From IMG/VR virus record IMGVR_UViG_3300004770_000016, positions 1-54,292 of that record: a DNA stretch of 54,292 bases; one strand, written 5' to 3'. The position numbers and the translations under genes were made by a program. Each line of letters begins with the position of its first letter. Positions within the stretch are counted from its first letter, which is position 1. The stretch is from a virus. Under the pieces are notes generated by a model that worked only from the letters and a program-made list of their open reading frames with translations, was not told the DNA's origin and made no database searches. Shown in pieces: positions 1 to 5,891 of the stretch.

Positions 1-126
1 ATTGCAAAAGATTGTGCCGATATCTGCCTTGAGATGGCAGCAAAGTGTGCTGGAATTCCTGGTGATGGTGCACTAGCAAAAGATTGTGCTTATTGGATTA
101 AAAAAGATTTCGGAGTTGAAGAATGA
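1..126 (+). CDS. 3' end of a small phage ORFan of the MNERIRELA...FGVE family (partial)
   Basis: The open frame enters from the left edge and ends in the C-terminal signature DFGVEE followed by TGA. The visible 41 residues are Cys- and Ala-rich helical sequence. The same C-terminus closes the genes at 464 and 15804, so this is a third copy of a paralogous family common in T4-like phages; its function is unknown. The stop overlaps the next start as ATGA, and the GGAG inside the Gly-Val codons serves as the Shine-Dalgarno of that gene. The N-terminus lies outside the window. Confidence 0.75.
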   Translation: MAKDCADICLEMAAKCAGIPGDGALAKDCAYWIKKDFGVEE

Positions 127-467
127 GTTTAGATGTAAATTTAATGGTTACCCAACCCGTATCGGTTTATAGTGAGAATATTACGCATAACCTTGGAGCA
201 ATGGCAAGGGAAGTAAAATTGTCAAACGGCATGACATTGTATGATGTATTGTGGCGTCCCGATGAACAAGAAGGGTTGAAGTTTGCTAAAGATATTTCAG
301 AATTGCTAGATGAGGGCTGGAATATTCTATTATCAGACCCTGAGCATTACAAAAAGTTTAAGCCAGCTGGCGGCTGGGGAAGTTATGAAGGACTCTTATT
401 GTTTGTATACGAGTATAGAAACGCATGTTGGGATAATCCTGATGCAGAATTGAGAGTGTCAAGATGA
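123..467 (+). CDS. Conserved phage protein of unknown function (MSLDV...NITHNLG family)
   Basis: 114 residues. The pattern is MSLDVNLMV, then NITHNLGAMA, a LWRPDE motif near residue 44, a GGWGSYEG segment near residue 83 and a C-terminal E-x-R-V-S-R. I recall it as a widespread phage ORFan family with no known activity. The start is fixed by the ATGA overlap with the upstream gene and by GGAG 8 nt upstream. The last four bases (ATGA) overlap the next gene, so the cluster is translationally coupled. There is no signal peptide or membrane segment. Confidence 0.8.
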   Translation: MSLDVNLMVTQPVSVYSENITHNLGAMAREVKLSNGMTLYDVLWRPDEQEGLKFAKDISELLDEGWNILLSDPEHYKKFKPAGGWGSYEGLLLFVYEYRNACWDNPDAELRVSR

Positions 468-739
468 ACGAACGAATTCGAGAACTTGCTGAACAAGCAG
501 TCAAAGATGTTGATGTTGTCCACGAGGATAATCCCTTCAACGAAGAATTGGCTAAGATGTATATTCCGAATCTCTTTATTGAACGATTCGCCAAATTGAT
601 TGTGTGGGAGTGTTTGAGTGAACTGCAAATCAGCAAGCGATGTGACCCATATACGGGTGAAATTTATATCAACGAATATAATCAAGCAATTGACGACCAA
701 ATAAAGATGTTAGCAGGACATTTTGGAGTTGAACAATGA
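464..739 (+). CDS. Small phage ORFan, MNERIRELA...HFGVE family
   Basis: 91 residues. It starts with MNERIRELAEQA, has a middle FAKLIVWECLSEL helix and ends in HFGVEQ. It is clearly paralogous to the gene at 15804 (same first eight residues, same FAxLIVxEC motif, same last six residues) and to the partial gene at 1. The family occurs in many T4-like phages and its role is unknown. Codons for FGVE read TTTGGAGTTGAA, which places GGAG at Shine-Dalgarno distance from the overlapping ATG of the next gene. Confidence 0.8.
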   Translation: MNERIRELAEQAVKDVDVVHEDNPFNEELAKMYIPNLFIERFAKLIVWECLSELQISKRCDPYTGEIYINEYNQAIDDQIKMLAGHFGVEQ

Positions 740-978
740 ACAAATATGATTTAAATATACATCAAAACCCAGACGCTATGGCTTGGACCAAGTTTTTCAG
801 GGAAACTCATCCATCCTGTAACATAGATGATGATGTAATGCTTGGATGGTTCGCCAATGCTATGATGGCAATGCATGATTTTTTAATCTATAAAGACGCT
901 CCGTTAAATGGAGATCATGCAGAATTTATGTTAACTCAGGAAAATGTGCTTTCCCGCATTAAGAGGATTGAAGAATGA
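736..978 (+). CDS. Conserved phage ORFan (MNKYDLNIHxNPDAMAW family)
   Basis: 80 residues. The signature is MNKYDLNIHQNPDAMAWTKF in the first 20 residues followed by DDVMLGWFANAMMAMHD in the middle. I remember the same pattern in other phage ORFans, always uncharacterised. It appears soluble and helical. The start overlaps the previous stop (ATGA), with GGAG from the FGVE codons upstream; the end overlaps the next start (ATGA). It belongs to the coupled cluster 1-1784. Confidence 0.8.
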   Translation: MNKYDLNIHQNPDAMAWTKFFRETHPSCNIDDDVMLGWFANAMMAMHDFLIYKDAPLNGDHAEFMLTQENVLSRIKRIEE

Positions 979-1169
979 GGTATTGGTTCTATAGAACACT
1001 GATGCGATTAGCACATCGTTTCAATTGGCACCACATGAAACCTTGCTATCCAGATGGAGACACTATGCTTTGGTGTCATTGGTGTGGAATTAGGGTTGTA
1101 ATAAAACAATCAAACAAAACTTTGGAGTTGAAGAATGATAATGCACCTTCACAATTGACGAACAAATAG
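975..1169 (+). CDS. Small zinc-ribbon-like phage protein with an altered C-terminus
   Basis: 64 residues. The first ~40 (MRYWFYRTLMRLAHRFNWHH..., PDGDTMLWCHWCGIR) match a small phage family I recall, with a CxxC pair at 49-52. After about residue 42 the reading frame enters sequence that, in another frame, spells KQNFGVEE-stop, the ending of the neighbouring paralogous family. The tail KTLELKNDNAPSQLTNK is therefore probably read-through into recombined DNA and not a native C-terminus. The start overlaps the previous stop as ATGA. Confidence 0.65.
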   Translation: MRYWFYRTLMRLAHRFNWHHMKPCYPDGDTMLWCHWCGIRVVIKQSNKTLELKNDNAPSQLTNK

Positions 1170-1204
1170 CCATGTTAAAAGAGCTTTTTGGAGTTGAAAA
1201 ATGA
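1142..1204 (+). pseudogene. Remnant of an FGVE-family paralogue
   Basis: In this frame, directly after an in-frame TGA TAA, the DNA reads CTFTIDEQIAMLKELFGVEK-stop. It matches the C-terminal part of the intact copy at 464 (IDDQIKMLAGHFGVEQ). No start codon with a ribosome site precedes it. It looks like the 3' stub of a deleted paralogue. It still supplies GGAG and the ATGA overlap for the gene at 1201, which may explain its retention. Confidence 0.6.
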
Positions 1205-1569
1205 TTAACACCATCAAAGAACTGCTGGGCCACACCTTGATCAATGTAGAGGTAAACTCAGACGGCAACGAAATCTTGTTCACCCGCGAGGATGGAATTC
1301 GATACCGTATGTATCACAGGCAGGACTGCTGTGAGGATGTGGCCATTGAAGATGTATGTGGTGACTGGCATGATCTCATAGGCAGCCCTTTGTTAGAAGC
1401 CGAAGAAGCCACCAGTGACGATATGCTGAACTGGTTGGAACACATCACTTGGACATTCTACAAATTCGCCACCATCAAGGGCAGTGTGACCATTCGCTGG
1501 CATGGTATCAGTAACGGTTATTACAGCCAGCGGGTGGATTTTGAGTGCTTGGACGAAGTTGAATGTTGA
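1201..1569 (+). CDS. DUF7448-like phage protein
   Basis: 122 residues. The central part contains TREDGIRYRMYHRQDCCEDV, then IEDVCGDWHDLIGSPLLEAE, the signature of a family I remember as DUF7448 (not searched here). The Cys pair and the acidic IEDVCGD stretch near residues 48-58 are its most conserved features. Function unknown. The start has GGAG from an FGVE-type cassette 8 nt upstream. The 3' end overlaps the next gene by 7 nt. Confidence 0.75.
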   Translation: MINTIKELLGHTLINVEVNSDGNEILFTREDGIRYRMYHRQDCCEDVAIEDVCGDWHDLIGSPLLEAEEATSDDMLNWLEHITWTFYKFATIKGSVTIRWHGISNGYYSQRVDFECLDEVEC

Positions 1570-1784
1570 ACAACATCTTAAAATGGCTTGCTACCAAGAC
1601 TCTGATCATAGGCACGTTGATCAACAGCCTGGGCTATTATCCCCTAGGACCCTTGATTCTGCTGGCCGGTGGGCTGATGTGGCTGATTGTGGCCATACGC
1701 TGGAGAGAAGCTTCCCTCATAGTGACCAACGGCGTCATGGCTGCGATCAGCACGGCTGGACTGATCTATCACTATTATCATTGA
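1563..1784 (+). CDS. Small two- to three-pass membrane protein
   Basis: 73 residues, mostly hydrophobic. A segment at about residues 13-25 (IIGTLINSLGYYPLG), another at 29-44 (LILLAGGLMWLIVAIRW) and a third at 52-72 suggest an inner-membrane protein. The motif LGYYPLGPLILLAGGLMWLI is one I recall in other phage small proteins. The start lies inside the end of the previous gene and is probably coupled. Its stop TGA is part of the -35 element of the promoter for the next gene. Confidence 0.7.
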   Translation: MLNNILKWLATKTLIIGTLINSLGYYPLGPLILLAGGLMWLIVAIRWREASLIVTNGVMAAISTAGLIYHYYH

Positions 1785-1808
1785 CTGCTGTGTTTGATCT
1801 GCTATAAT
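1781..1808 (+). promoter_or_regulatory. Sigma70-type promoter for the gene at 1838
   Basis: TTGACT, 16 bp, TATAAT. The -35 element overlaps the stop codon of the upstream gene. The transcript would start about 30 nt upstream of a CGGAG ribosome site and ATG. Confidence 0.75.
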
Positions 1809-1837
1809 ACTCACATACTAGAGCGGAGACGAACACT

Positions 1838-2071
1838 ATGAATTGGAACTTGGAAGGTTTGATTGTGCGTGGTCGCTATCTTGGACAGCATCCGGTGCAG
1901 GGTCACGTGGTGTTGTCACGCACCAAGTACGGAAGTGGCATTGATCATCATGTGGTGTTGGATCATCCACTGGATCTTTTTGGCAGCTGCCGCGATCGAG
2001 TGGTGCTAGCCCATCATCACGTGGATCAGGTGTTGCAGAATCACTCCAAGGAGTGGGTACGTCATGGATAA
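1838..2071 (+). CDS. Conserved phage ORFan (MNWNLEGxxVxGxYLG family)
   Basis: 77 residues: MNWNLEGLIVRGRYLGQHPV at the start, then VVLDHPLDLFGSCRDRVVLAHHH. I recall the same two motifs in other phage proteins. The pattern suggests a small beta-barrel, but no function is known. It is the first gene after its own sigma70 promoter, with a CGGAG ribosome site. It overlaps the next gene by 8 nt. Confidence 0.75.
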   Translation: MNWNLEGLIVRGRYLGQHPVQGHVVLSRTKYGSGIDHHVVLDHPLDLFGSCRDRVVLAHHHVDQVLQNHSKEWVRHG

Positions 2072-2267
2072 AGATCAACAAATCAAACAGCTTCGCGAAT
2101 CACAAATGGTGCTGTATCTCGAAAATGCCACACTCAAAAGCCGTTGCCACGAGATGGAAGAGCGTATCGCTCACTTGGCCCAGGCCTTGGATATTGCCAT
2201 CCAAGCACTAGAAACTGCCAAGGCCACTTTTGAACAGGCCTTGCAGGCCGCTGATCAATCTAGATAA
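2064..2267 (+). CDS. Small coiled-coil protein
   Basis: 67 residues, almost entirely heptad-like helix: MDKDQQIKQLRESQMVLYLE, then NATLKSRCHEMEERIAHLAQ and an Ala-rich end. A soluble coiled coil is the only structural inference possible. The start overlaps the previous gene, with AGGAG in AAGGAGTGGGTACGTC upstream. It is the last plus-strand gene of the left cluster. Confidence 0.65.
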   Translation: MDKDQQIKQLRESQMVLYLENATLKSRCHEMEERIAHLAQALDIAIQALETAKATFEQALQAADQSR

Positions 2268-2287
2268 AAGCTCACTTTAAACGTTCT

Positions 2288-2347
2288 GGTAGCGAATCAG
2301 TCAGTTAAGCCAGCAGCCGGCTACATAACCTTATAACGGTCCTAAGG
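2288..2347. other. Intergenic segment carrying two blocks identical to 23S rRNA helix 69
   Basis: Between convergent genes lie GGTAGCGAA (2288-2296) and TATAACGGTCCTAAGG (2332-2347). Both strings are adjacent, in the opposite order, in the near-universal helix 69 region of bacterial 23S rRNA, which is also the I-CeuI recognition site. Here they are separated by about 35 bp. The identity is visible by eye; the reason for it is not. Confidence 0.6.
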
Positions 2348-2365
2348 CATGTTCTTTGATGTTTG

Positions 2366-3091
2366 TCAGCAGTGCCATTTTCTCAATGATTTATTGATAC
2401 GACTGTTGGGATCATGAGCTGTCTTGGCTGATGTGCGATGTTTTTTCATGCCCTTCATGCGAGCGCAAAAACTCTTGCGTCGTTTGGAGGCCTTGCTGCC
2501 TTTCTTGAGCTTGCCGGGCTTGGTAGTGACCGCGGTCTGCAATTTGCTGCCGGGATGTTGTCTGCGGTAGCTGGCCACGCCCTTCTTGTTGAGCCCGCCG
2601 TTTTTGTTCTTGCCAGATTTCTTTTGCCATGCCGCAGCTTCATCCAGATGACTGCCTTCACGTGGGGCGAACGCAACATCTGCCACGTCTGCGATTCGTA
2701 TGTGTTTCAGACCAGTGGTTCCGTGAGATCTAGCAGCCCAGTATCCTTGATTGTGCAGATGCTGCATCACATAGTAGAGAAATTTGGGATCAATTTTGTC
2801 ACCGGCAGTGACCTTGACGCCCATGTATTGAGGCTGATATTGTGTGACTGGTCGGCCCACCTGTTGTTGGCTGCCTTTGCGTATGATCCAAAAGTCCGCA
2901 TTGGGCATGTGCGTGGCCACCAAAGCCAAATCACGCAGGTACATGCCCGACGATTCCTTGACACTGCGATTGGGCACACAGTTATTGACTCGCACGCCGC
3001 CCTTGATCTTGGTGCCCTGTTTGTGCATGCCTGACCAGCACTTGGCATCCAATCTGGTTTTAACCTCACCCACGAATTCTTGAGCTCTCAT
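2366..3091 (-). CDS. Fusion of an HsdS-like recognition domain and a basic DUF6321-like tail, with a capsid-leader-like N-terminus
   Basis: 241 residues. The N-terminus MRAQEFVGEV resembles the T4 capsid-targeting leader, with a VGE site. Residues ~40-145 read like one half of a type I restriction specificity subunit: VTAGDKIDPKFLYYVMQHLH, then a conserved TTGLKHIRIADV. The C-terminal ~80 residues are Lys/Arg-rich and match DUF6321 as I remember it (TTKPGKLKKGSKASKRRKSF, ARMKGMKK, DPNSRINKSLRKW). It may be a DNA-binding protein packaged with the genome. The start overlaps the upstream stop as ATGA. Confidence 0.65.
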   Translation of the reverse strand: MRAQEFVGEVKTRLDAKCWSGMHKQGTKIKGGVRVNNCVPNRSVKESSGMYLRDLALVATHMPNADFWIIRKGSQQQVGRPVTQYQPQYMGVKVTAGDKIDPKFLYYVMQHLHNQGYWAARSHGTTGLKHIRIADVADVAFAPREGSHLDEAAAWQKKSGKNKNGGLNKKGVASYRRQHPGSKLQTAVTTKPGKLKKGSKASKRRKSFCARMKGMKKHRTSAKTAHDPNSRINKSLRKWHC

Positions 3092-3285
3092 TTTTTCTTT
3101 CCTCTGCGCATGTTGATCTGCCAGCGGGCCAATTGGCCTTTACGCCCCTTGCTCTTGGCTGCCTTGGTCAATTGAGCCAGGGTGGCATGTTTGGGGATAC
3201 CCGCACGAGCACTGTCGCCAGGACGACCCGGGCCTTTGCCATCTGCAAAGTTTTCAAACAAGGCCAACAGTTCGCGCAAAGTCAT
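3088..3285 (-). CDS. Small basic late protein with capsid-leader-like N-terminus
   Basis: 65 residues starting MTLRELLALFEN. The C-terminal part HATLAQLTKAAKSKGRKGQL and QINMRRGKKK is a basic phage module I recall, often found next to DUF6321 proteins. The start at 3285 is preferred over an upstream codon at 3315 because a late promoter box (GATAAATA) ends 5 nt before this ATG and no Shine-Dalgarno exists. LFE|N is a possible prohead protease site. It is coupled by ATGA to the HsdS-like gene. Confidence 0.7.
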   Translation of the reverse strand: MTLRELLALFENFADGKGPGRPGDSARAGIPKHATLAQLTKAAKSKGRKGQLARWQINMRRGKKK

Positions 3286-3290
3286 ACTGA

Positions 3291-3298
3291 TATTTATC
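3291..3298 (-). promoter_or_regulatory. Late promoter box, leaderless arrangement
   Basis: GATAAATA with 5 nt to the ATG at 3285. By T4 spacing (-13 to -6) the A of ATG is the transcription start. No Shine-Dalgarno. Confidence 0.6.
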
Positions 3299-3304
3299 AC
3301 TCTG

Positions 3305-4246
3305 TCACTGACCAAACTGAGTGGTGATCACACGACCATGCAGATCTTGTGCATGCAAGGGCAACTGTTCAATCACAAAGGTTCTCTGCAGCCATCGATC
3401 GTTGCCATCAAAGCGTGGCTGATAGGCACTGCGTCCATGCACTGCCCGCGCATTGTCAATGATCAAGAGATCGCCTGATGTGAGATTGATTTCACTGTGA
3501 CACTGAGCCACCGCACGGCCCAGTTCATGTAGGGCCTGATCAGCAGCAGGATCAGTGCCTACCATGAGATCCTCATCAAACACCATGACAGGATCATGGG
3601 GCGTGGTCAATACCGCCATGGGTGGGCCCAACTGATTGGCTCTGCCATTCAAGAAGCTTTGATCTATGGCCGTACGGAATCTGGGTTCAAACAAGATTCT
3701 CTGTGTGGCCCGGCTCAGGTGCGGCCACACCTGATTGATTGAGCACAGCGTGGTCATGGCTCGTTCATCTCCCCTCAAGCACAGCAGGGCCAGATAGGCC
3801 GGACGATAGGGATGAAAGGCCGTTTCGGTATGAAACATGAGTGGCACCAGACTGGATGTGCTGGTTTGGGCATGCTGATTGGCACGAGTTGGCACCAGAT
3901 TCTGCACCAAACGGCCGCCCAATTCAGGTTCATAGCCCACGGGTTCACCCAGCAGGCTGGCCACGGCCAACAGAGTGCGTTCGCTGATCAAATCTTTGCT
4001 AGTGGGCTCAGTGGGTGAGGAGGGAGTTCGCGGCACTGCTCCCACTGGCAAGCCTCGCATCAGCAGCGCACCACTGGGGTGGCTGTGCCTGCGAAACTGA
4101 GCCACTGCGTGAGTGATCTCAGCAGGCAGATGAGCACGCCAGTCCCGAGCCTGGGCCATGAACTGGGCGCTATCCAGTGGCTCCTGCAGGGGCAGCGGGC
4201 CTGGATCCGGTGCTGGGCACGTCAAGGTGAGGGGTGCTAGATGCAT
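3305..4246 (-). CDS. Fe(II)/2-oxoglutarate-dependent oxygenase of the AsnO/VioC (clavaminate synthase-like) type
   Basis: 313 residues. Iron ligands are visible as H139-T-E141 (MFHTETAFHPYRP) and distal H270 (AVHGRSAY). R284 and R288 in DGNDRWLQRTFV sit 14 and 18 residues after the distal His, where AsnO and VioC place their 2-oxoglutarate arginines. In known members the reaction is beta- or gamma-hydroxylation of a free amino acid (Arg, Asn) or a related substrate; the substrate here is unknown. Length is slightly below the family's ~330-360. It is transcribed from a late box with a normal leader and AAGGA site. A phage copy is unusual and suggests host-metabolite or surface modification. 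Confidence 0.85.
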   Translation of the reverse strand: MHLAPLTLTCPAPDPGPLPLQEPLDSAQFMAQARDWRAHLPAEITHAVAQFRRHSHPSGALLMRGLPVGAVPRTPSSPTEPTSKDLISERTLLAVASLLGEPVGYEPELGGRLVQNLVPTRANQHAQTSTSSLVPLMFHTETAFHPYRPAYLALLCLRGDERAMTTLCSINQVWPHLSRATQRILFEPRFRTAIDQSFLNGRANQLGPPMAVLTTPHDPVMVFDEDLMVGTDPAADQALHELGRAVAQCHSEINLTSGDLLIIDNARAVHGRSAYQPRFDGNDRWLQRTFVIEQLPLHAQDLHGRVITTQFGQ

Positions 4247-4270
4247 GAGCGGGTCCTTTCATGTGTGAGA

Positions 4271-4278
4271 TATTTATC
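4271..4278 (-). promoter_or_regulatory. Late promoter box with leader
   Basis: GATAAATA, 24 nt upstream of the ATG at 4246. The leader contains AAAGGA, in contrast to the leaderless late genes nearby. Confidence 0.5.
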
Positions 4279-4305
4279 GGCGATTAAATACACAATTGAA
4301 TCAAC

Positions 4306-4536
4306 ATGCGAACCACACTGAAAATATCACGCGAGCAGTATCAAGCTCTGTTTGTAGAGCAGGGATGGGATCCCATTTGGGATTGGGGACCCTTGAGCCG
4401 AAGCCAATTTATCCTGGAATCATTGCGCCGGGAGTTTGGCATCGCGGACTACAGATACCAGTATGACCTCAGCCTGATCGAATTTGACTTTGATCATGAG
4501 CAGCAGGCCACTTGGTTTGCGCTGAAATATCTATGA
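4306..4536 (+). CDS. Small ORFan, first of a tandem paralogous pair
   Basis: 76 residues: MRTTLKISREQYQALFVEQGW at the start, ending in QQATWFALKYL. The following gene has the same plan (short beta/alpha start, an FGI/YGI motif in the middle, ATWFAL[KR] near the end), so the two arose by tandem duplication. Function unknown; soluble. An ATTAAATA box lies 15 nt upstream, but no clear Shine-Dalgarno is present. The stop overlaps the next start (ATGA). It diverges from the oxygenase gene. Confidence 0.65.
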   Translation: MRTTLKISREQYQALFVEQGWDPIWDWGPLSRSQFILESLRREFGIADYRYQYDLSLIEFDFDHEQQATWFALKYL

Positions 4537-4763
4537 AACGCATACGGATCACAGTGGATGAATTCAATCAGTTGGTGGCTCGATATGACCAAACAGTGGC
4601 CGCACAAGAGCCCCTGCTGCAACCCGGGCTGTACACTCGCGGCCTGCTGGGGCACTATGGCATCAAGACGTTCAAATACCTGTCAGCTCTGGGCTTGGTT
4701 CGCTTGGAATTTGTGAGCGAGCCCGCTGCCACTTGGTTTGCGCTGCGACATGTTGGCTCGTGA
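4533..4763 (+). CDS. Small ORFan, second of a tandem paralogous pair
   Basis: 76 residues from the ATG that overlaps the previous stop: MKRIRITVDEFNQLVARYDQ, then GLLGHYGIKTFKYL and ATWFALRHVGS at the C-terminus. It is a diverged copy of the preceding gene. An earlier start at 4512 would lie inside that gene and is not supported. Function unknown. Confidence 0.65.
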   Translation: MKRIRITVDEFNQLVARYDQTVAAQEPLLQPGLYTRGLLGHYGIKTFKYLSALGLVRLEFVSEPAATWFALRHVGS

Positions 4764-4787
4764 TCAGCACATCAAAAATCTACACAC

Positions 4788-4795
4788 ATTAAATA
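4788..4795 (+). promoter_or_regulatory. Late promoter box, near-leaderless arrangement
   Basis: ATTAAATA with 8 nt to the ATG at 4804, predicting a 5' leader of about 3 nt. No Shine-Dalgarno. The box supports 4804 as the start of the methyltransferase. Confidence 0.55.
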
Positions 4796-4803
4796 AGTTC
4801 ACT

Positions 4804-5400
4804 ATGGATAAACACAGAATAATTCAAGAAATGCATGCTCTTCCGTCGGCCTGGACCGGACATTTGGAATTTGCTCAATGGCTGGTTGATCGTGTGCGAC
4901 CAACCACCACTGTGGATCTGGGTGTGGATTACGGGTTCAGCCTGTTTGCCTTGGCTCTTGGCGGTCAAGGCACTGTGTACGGTGTAGACAGTTTTGAGGG
5001 CGATATTCATGCTGGTTACCATCCTGATGCCTACCGTATGGTAAGCAATTTCCAACAGCGCCATGCCTTTGATCATGTGCAGTTGATACGGTCATGGTTC
5101 ACACCCTTGGCCCAAAAATGGCTGCTGCCAATTGACATACTGCACATCGACGGATTGCACACCTATTCGGCCATCACCGAGGATTGGCAAAATTGGTCAA
5201 AATTCGTGCCCGCCACTGGAGTGGTGATCATGCATGATGTGATCAGTTTCCCTGCCGATGTGGGTCGTTTTTACAATGAACTGCCTTTGCCCAAGGCCTA
5301 TTTTGAACACAGTGCCGGACTGGGCATCGTGACATGGAATGTGAGATTACTGGAGGACATCTTGAGAGCCTTTCCTCAGGCACGTGTGGGCCCTGTGTGA
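4804..5400 (+). CDS. Class I SAM-dependent methyltransferase (Methyltransf_24-like)
   Basis: 198 residues. Motif I is VDLGVDYGFS at 37-46; motif II begins VDSFEGD at 61. A characteristic IDILHIDGLHTYSAITEDW follows at 110-128, and an HD pair in VVIMHDVISFP. The DxxHIDGxHxY pattern is typical of the Methyltransf_24/TylF-like group, which often methylates sugars or small molecules; the substrate is not predictable. The start is chosen by the late box 8 nt upstream. With the oxygenase it suggests a small-molecule or glycan modification module. Confidence 0.75.
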   Translation: MDKHRIIQEMHALPSAWTGHLEFAQWLVDRVRPTTTVDLGVDYGFSLFALALGGQGTVYGVDSFEGDIHAGYHPDAYRMVSNFQQRHAFDHVQLIRSWFTPLAQKWLLPIDILHIDGLHTYSAITEDWQNWSKFVPATGVVIMHDVISFPADVGRFYNELPLPKAYFEHSAGLGIVTWNVRLLEDILRAFPQARVGPV

Positions 5401-5420
5401 TCCCCGGCCGGTGACGCGGC

Positions 5421-5428
5421 CATAAATA
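5421..5428 (+). promoter_or_regulatory. Late promoter box, near-leaderless arrangement
   Basis: CATAAATA with 7 nt to the ATG at 5436; predicted leader about 2 nt; no Shine-Dalgarno. Confidence 0.6.
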
Positions 5429-5435
5429 GTCACAT

Positions 5436-5891
5436 ATGCTGCTGCGTGAATTACTGGACCGTCCTTACCCTGTTGCCTTGGATGACCCCGACGCCGCCGA
5501 CGCGGCCTATCGAGCCGTTTGGATCTGGAGATTCACCACAGATCAGGGCGATCAAGGCGAAGTCACCATAACTCGCAGTTTGATGCACAGCCGGACTTCA
5601 GTGAAATACAGCATCAACGGCAGCCGGGATAGACCCAATCGAGATCAACTCCGTCCCAACAGCATGAGAATCTTCAGCTCGGTGTTGGCCGCTCTCAGAC
5701 ACTACTGGAGCCTCAACCCTGCCAATCAAACCCAGACCCTGGAATTTGTGGGCAGCCACAGCGATCCCAAAAGACTGGCGTTTTATGATCGCATGGCTCA
5801 GCAGCTGGGTCGGTGGATTCCCTACAGACTGGTGAGCACACAGGATCATCCAGACGATTACAAGAAGTATGTGTTGGCCCGGATCCGTTAG
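5436..5891 (+). CDS. Late phage protein with MLLREL leader; function unknown
   Basis: 151 residues. The first 12 (MLLRELLDRPYP) are nearly the same as those of the unrelated protein starting at 18886 (MLLREMFDRPRP). A beta-rich middle follows (EVTITRSLMHSRTSVKYSIN), then a C-terminal segment with SDPKRLAFYDRMAQQLGRW. I recall that arrangement in phage proteins, possibly GNAT-like, but no acetyl-CoA loop is visible. It is driven by a near-leaderless late promoter. The stop overlaps the end of the convergent nuclease gene by 4 nt. Confidence 0.65.
   Translation: MLLRELLDRPYPVALDDPDAADAAYRAVWIWRFTTDQGDQGEVTITRSLMHSRTSVKYSINGSRDRPNRDQLRPNSMRIFSSVLAALRHYWSLNPANQTQTLEFVGSHSDPKRLAFYDRMAQQLGRWIPYRLVSTQDHPDDYKKYVLARIR

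Noticed and set aside
2438-3034. 198-codon plus-strand frame
   Set aside because: Complete antisense of the HsdS/DUF6321 gene; no ribosome site and no recognisable motif.
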